Assembly (NCBI RefSeq): GCF_002099425.1 | Contig: NW_018344008.1 | Coordinates: forward strand, 9,354,501 to 9,418,500 | Source of the DNA: Phascolarctos cinereus | Lineage: Eukaryota > Chordata > Mammalia > Diprotodontia > Phascolarctidae | Direction of reading: 5' to 3' | Length of the DNA stretch: 64,000 nucleotides | Shown here: positions 1 to 11,830 of the stretch, one piece after another | How positions within the stretch are numbered: the stretch's first letter is position 1 | How the letters are laid out: the number at the start of each line of letters is the position of its first letter | The notes under the pieces: generated by a model | Database searches by the model: none | What the model saw: only the letters and a program-made list of their open reading frames with translations | Told to the model about the DNA's origin: nothing | Made by a program: the position numbers and the translations under genes

Positions 1-261
1 GCTTATTGGAGCAGTGCCTGATGAAGACCAGCAGCAAGCATGGGAGTAGTAAAGCCTTGTCAAGCAACTGCCTTCTCAGATGAAGAAGGAGCAGTAAATG
101 TCCAACAGAACTGCACACAACCCCCAAGTCTACAGAGACTGTGCATCACTTATGATCAGTGGGAGCAATGTGACATCACCAGAAGACAACTCAGCCCACC
201 ATTCTAACCATGTATCCTGGCCATACTTGTTCCTTTATATGTTATTTCATCAAAAGCCTTG

Positions 262-425
262 CTTTGGGAAGGAGAAAGGGAATAAGCGTTTATATAATGC
301 CTGCTATGTGTCAGGCACTATACTAAGCACTTTTACAAATATCTCAAATCTGCAAGGTAGGTGCTGTCATCCCCATTTTACAGTTGGAAAAACTTAGGGA
401 AACAGATTAAGTGACTTGCTTAATT
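262..425 (-). repeat. MIR-type SINE
   Basis: Antisense MIR 3' half. It shows the tail-complement block TGTGTCAGGCACTATACTAAGC and then CCCCATTTTACAGTTGG and AGTGACTTGC. Flanks 1-261 and 426-985 show nothing I can name. Confidence 0.7.
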
Positions 426-999
426 GAAAATTGATTTGATTGAAATTTTATTGAAAATTGATAATATTGATAACTCCTAAAACTAAATTCATGAATGGAG
501 TTCCTTAGTTATGGTTTTAAGTAGATGCAGCCCTGATGAGTACCTTCAAACTTGGGCACCTTGTTTGGGTGACCTCTGGCTTGGGGGCAGTGAGGGTACA
601 TGAGGTTTCCTCTCATGGCATTTAGCAGCATTCACACAGGACTAGAGAAGGAAATGGTGAGAGAGATTCGGGGGTCTATCTACATGAGCAGTAAGTGGTA
701 AGGCAGGGCAAGGGGTATGGAGATGGGATTCGAAGGTACAGGATAATTTAAAGTTGAATGGGTTTACTATAGGTTCAGGTTTACAAAGTAAAGAAATTAA
801 AGTAAGACCTGGGAGTGATGAACAAGGAGGAGTGAAGTGCCTGGAAATTGTGATGAAGTAGAGGAGAAATGGAAAAAAATACATTTATCCTATTGTGTGG
901 AATGGATTCTCAGTACAGACCATTGGAGTTGAGGTTGATGAGCTGGGACACTAGGATGTTTTAGGAAACAATAACCAGCATATTGAAATCCTCAAATAT

Positions 1000-1575
1000 G
1001 AGGGCACATCCTTTTGTGGTGGCAAAGAATTAGAAACTGAGGGAATGCCCATCAATTGAGAAATGGCTGAATAAGTTGTAGAATATGAATGTAATAGAAT
1101 ACTACTGTGCTATAAGAAATGATGAGCAGACACATTTCAGAAAAACATTGAAAGACATGAACTAATGATGAGTGAAGTCAGCAGAACAGGAGAACACAGT
1201 AACAGCAACATTGTGCTATAATCAGTTATGGTAGACTTAGCTCTTCTTAGCAATACAATTATCCAAAACAATTCAAAAAGTCTCCTGATAGAAAATGCTA
1301 TCCACATCCAGAGCAAGAACTGATGTGAATCTGAATGCCAGTCAAAGCACTATTTTCACTTTTTTCGTTTTTTTTTCCTTTTGTTCTGTTTCTTCTTTCA
1401 CGGCATGACTAATGTGGAAATATGTTTAACATGATTGCACATGTATAACCTATATCAGATTGCTTGCCATCTTTGGGAGGGGGGAGAGGAGGGAAGGAGA
1501 AAAATTTGGAAGTCAAAATCTTATTAAATGAATGTTGAAAACTATCTTTACATTTAATTGGAAAAAGTACTATTT
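1000..1575 (+). repeat. L1 LINE 3' end
   Basis: The end of L1 ORF2 (GTGGTGGCAAAGAATTAGAA, AATGGCTGAATAAG) is followed by the marsupial L1 3' UTR (ATGACTAATGTGGAAATATG, CTATATCAGATTGC, a G-rich block, AATGTTGAAAACT). It is 5'-truncated. 1576-1990 shows no recognisable feature. Confidence 0.85.
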
Positions 1576-1989
1576 ACCTTAAAAAATATATATACATATA
1601 TAAGACCAGAGGTTGGAGTAAAAAGGAAAATGGTGAACCAGAAGCCAAACTTTTGAAGAAAGGAAGGAAAAATTAACTCGAATATGTTTAGGGTAATAAA
1701 CAGATGGAATGAATCTCACTGGAAAAGTTGCTATATAATGGAGTGGAGGGAGGATCTGGAAATGACAATGAGAAAGCATGTCCATTCTTCCTCCTCACTC
1801 AGTATGTCAGCACAGAAAAAAAAAAAGTAAATCCAGTGATTTGAGAGGGTAGGGAGAGATATATTGTTGGGGGTGAAAAACTGGTTTGTATGACTACTCC
1901 CAAGCAGGCAAAACGAGAGGAAGGGATTAAAAGAGAAGCTCATGAACACCAAGGTTTCATTTTAAAAGATAACAGAAAATTGGAATAGT

Positions 1990-2500
1990 CAGTGTTAGAG
2001 AAAGAGTGGAAAGATAAGCATCCTAATACATTGTTGATAGCAGTGTACGGTTAATACAGCCATTCCAGAAAGGGCTTTGTAATCATGCAGATAAAGTGGC
2101 TAAAATGTCCATACCCTTTGACCCAAAGATTCCACTGCCTATACCCTAAGGAGGTCATTAAGAAAAACAAAACAAAACAAAAAAGTTCTATACACACCAA
2201 AATATTTATAGCAGCTTATTTTTTTTGTGTCAGCAAAAATTTAAAAACAAACTAAATACCTAACATCTGGTTAATCAAATTATGGTATGTGAATGTAATG
2301 GTATATAGCAGAGCTGCAAAAAATAACAAACATGATGAATATGCAGAAGCATAGAAAGGCTTACATAAACTGTAGTAACATGAAGTAAACAGTCAACAAG
2401 GACTCAAATGCAAAGAACCACAACCACAAAAACAATAAAAATGTTGCAAAAATAAGAATAAGGACCCCAAAAAAGAGATGTGAGAAGACACCTCCCTCTA
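1990..2500 (+). repeat. old L1-related LINE fragment
   Basis: It contains ATACCCTTTGACCCAAAGAT, AATATTTATAGCAGC and TTATGGTATGTGAATGTAATG, the C-terminal L1 ORF2 and 3' pattern. It is more diverged than the neighbouring copies. Confidence 0.6.
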
Positions 2501-2835
2501 TTTCCTGGTTCTGTGCCTTTTCATTAGCTGTCTCCCATTCCTGCAATGCTTTCTCTCCTCAATGAGGCCTCCCTGGTGTCGTGGCCTCCTCCAAGACTCA
2601 GCTCCAATCTTCTATAAGAGGTCTTCCCCAAGTCCCTCGCCCCATCCCCACAGTAGTTCCTTTTCTCTGAGATTGTATACAGTAGACATGTATGTACACA
2701 GTTACGTGCATGTTGTCTCCCTGGTAGAATGTGATTTCTCTGAGGGCAAGGACCATGTTTTCCCCCTTCTTTGCATTCCTATTGCTTTCCTCAGTGATGG
2801 GCACACAGTAAGTACCAACAAATGCTTCTGACATC
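2500..2835 (+). repeat. L2 LINE 3' end
   Basis: Typical L2 3' order: CTGCAATGCT, TTCTATAAGAGGTCTTCCCC, GTAGAATGTGATTTC, GAGGGCAAGGACCATG, GGCACACAGTAAGTACC. 2836-3150 is unclassified. Confidence 0.65.
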
Positions 2836-3149
2836 CTGCCTACCTACTCATGTTCTAAAATCACAAAAAACAAAAAGGGTTGATTATGGGAACAGAAGTC
2901 CAGGTTCCTAAATTTCTAGGCCTACTTTTTTGTTTTGCTTCTAGAAGCTTAGCATTAATGCAAAGGGTTCTGGATAGGTTATATCTAGGCAGACCGATTA
3001 AAGGCTTCAGCTACTGGTTTGCACAATTTTTTGATAATCCTTTTTCCATTAATATTTTACCTTTTTCCAAATTGTCTGGAGGCACTGTCAGAGCTTGCTA
3101 GGACTCAGCAGTTTACCTTTGAATATGTCTCCTATTTTGTGAACAATCT

Positions 3150-5060
3150 ATAGTCAGTGAGTATTTATTAAGCACTATGTGCAGATACTGTCCTAAGCAA
3201 TGGGGATACTTTAAAAACAAAAACTATCTCTGCTCTCAAAAAGCATACACCCTAATGGGGGAGACAGCTTGTAAATAATGTGGTACTTACATGATATATA
3301 CAGGATAATTTGAAAGGGAGAGGAACTAGCAGCTGGGGTTTCTGATAAAGAAGGTAGGAACCTTGAAGAAAGTGAGGGAAAACAAGAGGCAGAGGGAGAG
3401 GACAGAACATCCCAGACATGGGGTATAGGATTGCAAAGGATCAGGGAGATGGAGTATCATATTTGATGAACTGAATTAGACCAGTCAGCTGTATCATAGA
3501 AGTTGTAAAGGACTAAATTATAGGAAGACTGGAAAGGTAGCAAGGGATCAAGTTATGAAGAACTTTAAATGCCTTAAAGAGGCCTCCATTTGACCCTAGA
3601 AGTGTAACAGAGCAACTGAGTTTATTGGCAGGGGTGAGAGAAGGGGGCAGTTGACATGAAAAAAAAAAATTAGAAAAATCACCCTACCATTTGAAGAGAG
3701 AGGGATTGGAGTGGGGACAGATTTCAAGCAGGGAGACAAGCTAGAAGTCCATTACAACGGTCCAGGTAAGAGGTGATGAGGGACTGATGAGTAGCGAAGA
3801 GGGGATTTTTAGGATAGATGTTGTAAAGGTAGGAACAATAAGATCTGTTGATTACTTAGATACGTGGGGTGAGTTTGAATGAGGAGTCAAGACAGACAAC
3901 AAAATTGCTAGCTAGCCTAAGTGACTGGAGGATAGTGGTGCTATCCTCTGTAATAAGGAAAGAGGAAAGAGGGGAAGGTATAAGGGAACAGATAATGAGT
4001 TCTGGTTTGAGCCTGGGTTTGAGAGGCCTACAAAGACATTCATTTGAGATGTTGATGTGCATGCCTAACTGAGAGAGGCTAGGCCAGACATGTATCTGGG
4101 AATCATCCAGATATCAGTGATAATTAGGCTCACAGGAGCTAATGAGATCCACTAAGTGCCATATAGTTAGGAGAAGAAATAGGAGAGAATAATGTCACAA
4201 AAGTCCAGACAAGAGAGAGTACCCAGTAGGAGATGATAATCAACAATGTCAAACGTTGTAGAGAGGTCAAAAAAAGAATAAGAATTGAGAAAAGGACATT
4301 TAAGAGATCATTGGTAATTTTACAGAGGGCAGTTTCAGCTGAACGATACAACCTGAAGCTAGGTTCCAGAAGGGGAGAAAAGGGAGCTCCTGGAGATTGG
4401 CGTCGATATTTTGGTGATATATATGAAGCAAGGAGGTTCGTAGTTGAGACCCTGAAGGATGGGGGGGGGGGTTGCTGTGTGTGTTTGGGACTGGGTGTGT
4501 TGTGAGAACAAAAGAGAAAGTTGTGGTGAATTGTATTGAGAATCAATTACCAAATAGAATGACTTTCTCCCCTCAGTGAAGGTCCAGTTGAACTGGCATT
4601 CTTAAGATTAGCCACAAAAGGAAAGAAGGCCAGTGGAACAAGCATTAAATAGATGTCCACTATGTGCCAAGCATTTTGCAAATATTGTCTCGTTGCTCTG
4701 TGATGTAGGTGCTATTTTTTTTTTACAGTTGAGGAAATTGAGGAAAGTGCAGAGGATCACACAGCCAGTAAGCAACTCAGATCTTCCTGATTCGGGGCCC
4801 AGTACTGTACTCACACTGCACTACTACCTTGCTGCCTCCAGCTGTGAGAGGGAGGTGAAGGATAGCTTCCAAGAATGGTATGATTATGTGAGGAATTTTT
4901 AAGAATGGGAGAGATATGGACTTGTTTGTAGGTTACTGGGAAGGAACTAGTTGATTGGGAGAAAGATAAAAGAGAGAGCTGAGAGGATTACAGAGGCAGT
5001 TTGGGGGGAAGCTGGAAAGGGATGGGATCAAAGATGAACTCATCCATGAGGAAGAGTTCT
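3150..5060 (-). repeat. long L2 LINE copy, antisense, split by a MIR SINE
   Basis: It starts with the complement of the L2 tail (TATTTATTAAGCACTATGTG) and continues through the L2 3' UTR and ORF2 RT region (GTTTGAGCCTGGG, AGATATCAGTGATAATTAGG, GTCAAACGTTGTAGAGAGG). A MIR at about 4625-4850 interrupts it, and L2 resumes to about 5060. The only open frames are short and fragmented. Confidence 0.65.
4625..4850 (-). repeat. MIR-type SINE inside an L2 copy
   Basis: CTATGTGCCAAGCATTTTGC, then TTACAGTTGAGGAAATTGAG, ATCACACAGCCAGTAAGC and a degenerate tRNA-like head. Antisense. Confidence 0.75.
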
Positions 5061-5089
5061 CTTGAGGCTGCCTGGTGCAATAGTGATGG

Positions 5090-5315
5090 GGAGCTCTGGC
5101 AACCGACCTGGAGCTGACTTAATTGGATCCCTTTCATCCAGACTGTAGCTTGTTCTAATTGTCCCAATTAGTAGTGTCTTCTAGGCCTTTGGGTGCATTT
5201 CATACTGAGCTTGTAATGTTGGTCCTACCCCAGAGCTGTCCAAGTAAATCTTACTTCTCCTAGTTCTAAGTTCTCTCATTGGTCCTTTTCAAAAACAAAG
5301 AGCGAACAACAATCC
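5090..5315. repeat. unclassified marsupial interspersed repeat
   Basis: It ends in a motif like ATTGGTCCTTTTCAAAAACA. This is the complement of a motif at 43505-43570 (ATTTCTAAGAGGATCAATGA), so both appear to belong to one family. I cannot assign its class. Confidence 0.35.
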
Positions 5316-5618
5316 CAGATAGTTTTCCCCTTGAAGCAATGAAAGTTTTAATAAACAAAAGGTTGTTGAAGGGTAATTTTTAAACTCCTAACAAAGAATT
5401 TACAACTGTTCATCTTCTTTTCCAATTTTAGATTCTGTAATACCAGAGCAGTATGATCCTATCCCACTCAGATCACTAGTACAAAGGAACTGTAGCTATT
5501 CTCTTACAAAATGCAATATCATTACAAAGGACACTATAGTTATCTAAGATAACATATTGTACATTAATCATTAAAAGTGTTTCGTATGCCACCATGTACA
5601 CCTATCAGATCTCTTCTT
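5316..5618. other. unclassified AT-rich sequence
   Basis: No open frame, repeat or RNA gene recognised. Confidence 0.5.
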
Positions 5619-5635
5619 AAAGAACACATTTGTGG

Positions 5636-5796
5636 GGACAGCTAGGTGGTACAGTGGATAGAGCACCAGCCCTGGAGTCAGCAGTACCTGAGTTCAAATC
5701 TGACCTCAGACACTTGACACTTACTAGATGTGTGACCCTGGCCAAGTCACTTAACCTCATTGCCTAGCCCTACACCCCCCCCAAAAAAAAAGAAAG
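5636..5796 (+). repeat. marsupial tRNA-like SINE with perfect target-site duplication
   Basis: Complete short SINE of the GGACAGCTAGGTGGTACAG type, with CTGAGTTCAAATCTGAC, TGTGTGACCCTGGCC and an A-rich tail. A 17-base direct repeat (AAAGAACACATTTGTGG) at 5619-5635 and 5797-5813 flanks it. The perfect repeat suggests a younger insertion than its neighbours. Confidence 0.95.
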
Positions 5797-5813
5797 AAAG
5801 AACACATTTGTGG

Positions 5814-7164
5814 ATATCAGGGTAGGGTGGTGAGTGTGACAGTAATGAGAGGAGGCACAAAACAATAATAGCAGCTACACCATCAAGACCTAAGGAACAA
5901 TAGACCTCACATTCACAGCATTTGAGAGTTGAGAATGACCCCACAGTGGCCATGTAGACCAACTCAAATGAAAAGAATTCCCATTATGACATACTCAACA
6001 AATTCCAGCAAAGCTTTTCCAAATTTACTCCAGAAAAGCACTCATCACCACTAGCCATAAAGGCTTATTATACAGTCTTTCTGGCTTGGAGATTGTAGAA
6101 ACTAACAAGAGACATCTTCTCTTTGCTCTGAGAGTGACAGTCTTCTTCTTTGGGCAGAGGAAAGGTCACTAATACAGTCAGCCAGCCCTTCTTCAAATTA
6201 TATTGAAGCAAACTTTTTTTTTTCCATTTGATACAGAATTGGTTAACTTTTATTCAAGGCCTTCTAGGTTAGTACCTCACATACAGAGATAGCCAGGCTA
6301 GAGGAACTTGAGGACAATTGCCCAGGGCTAAAAATAAGTCCTATCTCAAGACCTTTGCACAGTCTTCCAAGATAAGCTGCTGGGTTTTTCCAAAGGAAAC
6401 CACAGAACTCTTTTGAATAGCCTACAGCAGTGGTTGATATCTCAGGGGGAACAATCACTGATTTAAATACTATGTAGACACCACATTTCACAATATGATT
6501 AAATTCTCTAAATATTCCTAGTCCTTATAAAATGCACAATCTAATCCTCCATGATAGGTTTTACAGGTCCTCAGAGTCTACAGGACTATATTGACTATTT
6601 CAAAATCAAATTAGGTCTTGACATTGTTGGGATATATACTTTAAATCCTTGGACAATCAACCAGAGGGAGAGCATTATCCCTATCAGACAAATGTTTCTC
6701 TAATTCACAAACTAATCATAAAATTAAGATCAAAGAGGATCCAATATCTTAATGTCACATATGCACCACACTCTAGATATAATTCCCAAATGTGAACACT
6801 GCTCTAAAATATTTTCCAAAATTACAGTGCAAGAAACTTATAGCATTAACATAAAAGTTTTTATGAACAACTAAATATACATTTAATTAGATATATTTTG
6901 TACAACTAAGCAACTAAAATATATTTTATAAATAAAAATGTATTACCATCACATTAGTCACATTAGTCCAGTGGTGATTACTTCTACCATCAGCCTGAAC
7001 AAAGCCACAGCTTTCTTCCCTCTCCCCACAGCTATTCCAAACTTTTGCTTCTGTTGAGATTCCCACAACACTCCCTCACTCCACCCCTCTCAGCCAAGGA
7101 CTTCTTTGCCTCATATACCACCAAAAAAATAGAGGCAAATTGCCAGGAGTTCCCTTTTTTTCCC
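5814..7164. other. unclassified intergenic sequence
   Basis: AT-rich, with no gene-like open frame. A T-run at 6214 followed by TTTATTCAAGG could be the end of an antisense retro-insert, but I cannot name it. Confidence 0.4.
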
Positions 7165-8110
7165 CTTCTGATCTTAGGCAATAAGCATTTATTAAGACAT
7201 GTTGCAGTGTGCTAAGCCCTGGGGATAAAAATAAATACATTTTAAAAAAAGCAAAAACGTGGTCTGCCCTCATTTTCCAAAGTGGGGGACAACATGCAAA
7301 GAACTGCATAAAGCAAGGTATATACAGGTTAAATTTGAGGTAATCTGAGGGAAAAGGTACTGGTATTAAGGGGGATTGGGAAAGACTTCATGCAGAAGGA
7401 TTTTAGCTGAGAACTGAAGGAGGCCAAGGAGGCCAAGGAAGCCAGGAGGTGGAGATGAAGAGGGAGAGAATTCCAGGCTGAGAGACAGTCTATGAAATGC
7501 ACAGTTTGGGCAGATGGAATAACTCATTCCAGAAACAGTAAGGAGACTGTCCAGTGTCAATGGATTGCAAAATACCAGGGCAGAGTAAAGTGTAAGAAGA
7601 ATGAAAGAGAGGAAGGAGCCAGGGTACAAAAGGATTTAAGAGTCAAACAGGATATTATATTTGATCCTGAGATGAATGGAGAATCATTGGAGTTTTTGAG
7701 AGTGGGAGAGAAGAGGAAGGACCTTTCATGGTCAGATCTGGGTTTTAGGAAGATTAATTTGGCAGCTCAGTGGAAGATGGAATAGAATAGGACAGAAACT
7801 TGAAGCAGAATGACCAACTAGAAAGCTATTGCCATAGTCCAGTTATAAGGTGCACCAGGTAGGCGTCTGTCACAATAGTTCAGTTATAAGGTGCACCAGG
7901 TAGGCATCTGTCACAATTTGTTAGTGGCTAAAAGTTCATGTATATGAGAGCGGTATGAAGGTGAACTTGACAACAAATTAGATATGTAGATTGAACGAGA
8001 GTGAAAAGTCCTGGATAACACTGATGTGAGCCTAGGTGACTGGAAGGATGGTGGTACCCTCAACAGTAACAGTAAAGCAGGAAAGAGTGGAGGATTTAGG
8101 AGAAAAATAA
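7165..8110 (-). repeat. L2 LINE copy, antisense
   Basis: TAAGCATTTATTAAGACATG, CTAAGCCCTGGGGATA, GAGAATTCCAGGC, TTATATTTGATCCTGAG and TGAGCCTAGGTGACTGGAAG follow the antisense L2 3' order. It contains a 41-base tandem duplication at 7834-7915. Confidence 0.7.
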
Positions 8111-8129
8111 TGAGATTTCACAAAACTCT

Positions 8130-8345
8130 ATAATATTCTCCACCATCTTCCCTTTTACTCCAGTCTTTTACAAAGATATGGCCCTTCTCTTTGCCAAGGC
8201 CAACTCCTCTACACGTACCCTTGATCCCATCCCTGCAGTCTTCTCCTGCTGGCTGATCCCACTACCATAATCTTCTTCTCTCATAACTTTAATTTCTGCC
8301 TATCTGTTGGTTTCTTTCCTGCTGCCTATAAACATGATTAATTCT
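8130..8345 (+). repeat. L2 LINE ORF2 fragment
   Basis: TTTGCCAAGGCCAACTCCTC, CCCTTGATCCCATCCC and CCTGCTGCCTATAAACATG match the L2 region between the endonuclease and RT domains. It lies opposite in orientation to the L2 just before it. Confidence 0.6.
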
Positions 8346-8474
8346 CCCCTATCCTTTAAATTTTTTTTTTAATTTTTGTTATTCTGAAATTAACCAGTTT
8401 TAACAAACATAGTGTTTCCATATGCAAAGTAGAAGATAAAAAGAGGATTTGTGTATGAAATCATGAGTTTCTAT

Positions 8475-9090
8475 TATACATAGCTTGTATTTTTTAAATT
8501 TATTTATTTTTAGTTTTCAACATTCGCTTCCATAAGATTTTAAGTTACAAATTTTCTCCCCATCTTTCCCCTCCCCCCAAACCAAGACGGCATTCAATTT
8601 GATGTAGGCGCTACATATACATTCATATTGAGCCTATTTTCACATTAGTTCTGTTATAAAGAAAAAATAGAACCAATGAAATACAAGAAAGAAGAAACAA
8701 AAAAAGAAAAAAGAAAAAAAAGAGAGAGAGCAAATAATATGCTTCAATCTGCCTTTAGACTCCATAGTTGTTTTTCTGGATGTGGACAGCATTTTCCATC
8801 ATGAGTCCTTTGGAGTTTCTTAGATTCTTGCATTGCTAAGAGATGAGTCTATCAAAGGTAGTCATCAAACATTGTGGCTGTTACTATGTACAATGTTCTC
8901 CTGATTCTGCTCACTTCACTCACCATCAGTTCATTCAAGTTTTCCAGGTTTTTCTGAAGTCTGCCTGTTCCTCATTTCTTATACACAATAATATTCCATT
9001 ACATTCATATACCACAACTTGTTCAGCTATTCCCCAACTGATGGGCATCCCCTCAATTTCCAATTCTTTGCCACCACAAAAAGAGATATA
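8475..9090 (-). repeat. L1 LINE 3' end, antisense
   Basis: It starts with the complement of the L1 tail (TTTTTAGTTTTCAACATTCG), then TTTCTCCCCATCTTTCCCC, CATTTTCCATCATGAGTCC and CAATTTCCAATTCTTTGCC. It abuts a sense L1 3' end, forming an inverted pair. Confidence 0.85.
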
Positions 9091-9566
9091 GGTTCTATTT
9101 TTTAAAAAGACATAATAAGATGCAGAGTGAAATGAGCAGAACCAGGAGAACATTGTACACAGTAACAACCACATTATGGGATGACTGACTTTGACAAACT
9201 TGGCTCTTCATAGCAACACAAGAATCTAAGACAACTACAAAAGATTCATGATAGAAATTGCTGTCTACACCCAGAGAAAGATATATGGAGTCTGAATGCA
9301 GATGGAAGCATACTATTTGCTCTCCTTTTCCCCTGTTGTTGTTTTATTGCTTCATTCTTGTGGTTCTGCCCATTGGTTCTAATTGTTCTTTTTACATCAT
9401 ACTAATGTGAAAATATGCTTAACATGAATTTATATGTAGAGCCTATATCGGATTTTACACCATCGGGGGGGGGAGCAGAAATGAGATGGGGAGAAAATTT
9501 AAAACACAAAATCTTATGGAAGTGAATGTTGAAAACTAAAAATAAATAAAATTTTAAAAATAAAAG
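9091..9566 (+). repeat. L1 LINE 3' end, sense
   Basis: GAGTGAAATGAGCAGAACC, CTAAGACAACTAC, CTATATCGGATT, a G-run, and the tail AATGTTGAAAACTAAAAAT. 5'-truncated. Confidence 0.85.
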
Positions 9567-9607
9567 AATAAAAATGTATTAATTCAACTTAAGATAATAA
9601 TTAACTA

Positions 9608-9736
9608 GGGGCAGCTAGGTGGCACAGTGGATAGAGTACCGGACCTGAGTTCAAATCTGGCCTCAGACACATAACACTTACTAGCTGTGTGACCCTGGGC
9701 AAGTCACTTAACCTCATTGCCTAACCAAAAAAAATA
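9608..9736 (+). repeat. marsupial tRNA-like SINE, internally shortened
   Basis: GGGCAGCTAGGTGGCACAGT ... TGTGTGACCCTGGGCAAG and an A tail. The usual middle block (CCTGGAGTCAGGAGG) is missing. Confidence 0.9.
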
Positions 9737-9934
9737 TATATAATAATAAATTTATTGTATGTTAAGAAATAAAAATTTTATTAAAATAAACAATAAAAGC
9801 TCATAATAAATTCAATACATTTTATTTTTAAATATTTATATTGATGTCTTATTTTTACATCAATTCAATTTCCCCCTATATCCCTCTGTCTTCTTCTGAG
9901 AGCTATCCCTTGTAACAAAGAATTTTTTAAAGAA

Positions 9935-11205
9935 AAAAATATTAGCACAAACAAAGCCATGCAACCAATATTAGAAGGGAAGCAGAATGCTGGAAAACAA
10001 TTTTTATAGCCAGTAGTATCTCTGATAAAGGCCTCATTTCTAAAATATATAGAGAACTGAGTTGAATTTATAAGAATACAAGTCATTCCCCAACTGATAA
10101 ATGGTCAAAGGATATGAACAGGCAGTTTTCAAAGGAAGAAATTAAAGCTATCTATAGTCATATGAGAAAATGCTCTAAATCACTATTAGGTTTTTGTTTT
10201 TGTTTTTTTGCTAGGCAATGGACTATGAGGCCAGATTTGAACTCAGGTCTTCCTGACTCCAGGGCCAGAATTCTATCCACTGTGCCACCTAGCTGCCTCT
10301 AAATCTCTGTTGATTAGAGAAATGCAAATCAAAATGACTCTGAGGTACCACCTCACACCTATCAGATTGGCTAATGTGACAAAACAGAAAAATGATAAAT
10401 GTTGGAGAAGGTGTGGGAAAATTGGAACACTAATGCATTGTTGGTGGAGTTGTGAGCTGATCCAACCATTGTGGAGAGCAATTTGGAACTATGCCCAAAG
10501 GGCTATAAGATTGTGCATACCCTTTGACCCAGCAATATTACTTCTAGGTCTGTATCCCAAAGAGAGTATAAAAACAGGAAAAGGACACACATGTACAAAA
10601 ATATTTGTAGCAGCTCTTTTTGTGGTGGCAAAGAATTGGAAATTGAGGGGATGCCCAGCAACTGGGGAATGACTGAACAAATTGTGGTATATGAATGTAA
10701 TGGAATATTATTGTGCTATGAGAAAAGATGAGCAGGTGTACTTCAGAAAAATTTGGAAAGACTGATACGAATTGATGCTGAGTGAAATGAGCAGAACCAG
10801 GAAAACATTGTACACAGTAATAGCCACATTGTGCAAGGACTGACTTTGAAAGACTTAGCTCCTTTCAGCAATGCAAGGATCTAAGACAACTCCAAAGACT
10901 CAAGATTGAAAATTCATCCACATCTAGAGAAAGAACTTTGGAGTCTGAATGCAGGTGGAAGCATACCATTTGCTCTCTATTTTTGTTGTTTCGTTTTGTT
11001 TCTTCTTTCTCATGGCTTCTCCCATTAGTTCTAATTCTTTACATCATGACTAATATGAAAATATGTTTGATATGAATGCATAAGTGGAGCCTATATCAGA
11101 TTGCATGCTGTCTTGGAGAGAGGGGAGAAGAGGTAAGGTGAGAAAATTTAAAACTCAAAATCTTATGGAAGTGAATGCTGAAAACTAAAATAAATTAATC
11201 ATAAA
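9935..11205 (+). repeat. L1 LINE 3' part split by a SINE
   Basis: ORF2 C-terminal region (TGAACAGGCAGTTTTCAAAG, GAGAAATGCAAATCAAAATG, GGAGAAGGTGTGGGAAAAT, CCTTTGACCCAGCAATATTA), then the 3' UTR and a tail ending GCTGAAAACTAAAATAAAT. An open stretch at 10310-10672 is a piece of L1 ORF2, not a host gene. An antisense SINE at 10189-10296 interrupts it. Confidence 0.88.
10189..10296 (-). repeat. marsupial SINE inserted in L1
   Basis: A T-rich tail complement, then GGCAATGGACTATGAGGCC and TATCCACTGTGCCACCTAGC. The target-site duplication CTCTAAATC is at 10173-10181 and 10297-10305, and its extension is slightly diverged. Confidence 0.88.
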
Positions 11206-11830
11206 AATTCATCAAAACTAATCAACATATGAAAAGAAATCTGACACATTTACATTGTTGTGATCATTATGTATATTGTCTTTCCAACTCTGTTTAGCTT
11301 ATTTTTCATTAGTTTGTGTATGTCTTTCCATGCTTCTGTGTTTTTGTCATGTTTGTTGTTTCTTTCAGCTGAGTAATATTCCCTTACATTCATGTACCAC
11401 ATTTGTTTAGCCATTTTCCAACTGTTGGGCATCTTCTTGGCTTCCATTTTTCTGCTACCACAAAAAAATGCTGCTACATACTATTTTTTACTTTTTTTTT
11501 TGCTTTTTTTCATGATTTTTCCCTTTTGTTCTGTTTTTTTTTTTATAACATGACTAATGTGGAAATATGTTTAACATGATTACACTTAAAAAAACGTTAC
11601 TATAAATATCTTGGTATATATGGAACTCTTTTGGATAGGAACCTGCTTAAGGTATAAGCCCAGCAGTGAAATCTTTGGATCAAAGGATAGGGACATTTAA
11701 GTCACTTTTTTTCCCCATAATTCCAAATTTACTTTCCAGAATGGTTGTATCAATATACAGTTCCACCAAAAAATGCCTTACTGCCCCTGCCTTTGTACAA
11801 CCCCTTCCAACAATGACTTTTTTTTGTCAT
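11206..11830 (-). repeat. old L1-related LINE, antisense, with an L1 3' scrap inside
   Basis: TGAGTAATATTCCCTTACATT, CCATTTTCCAACTGTTGGGC and CAGTTCCACCAAAAAATGCC are antisense L1-type. A sense scrap at about 11500-11595 (ATGACTAATGTGGAAATATG) lies within. Confidence 0.65.

Noticed and set aside
10310-10672. 120-codon open frame that looks gene-like
   Set aside because: It translates the C-terminal part of L1 ORF2, inside a 5'-truncated, SINE-split L1.
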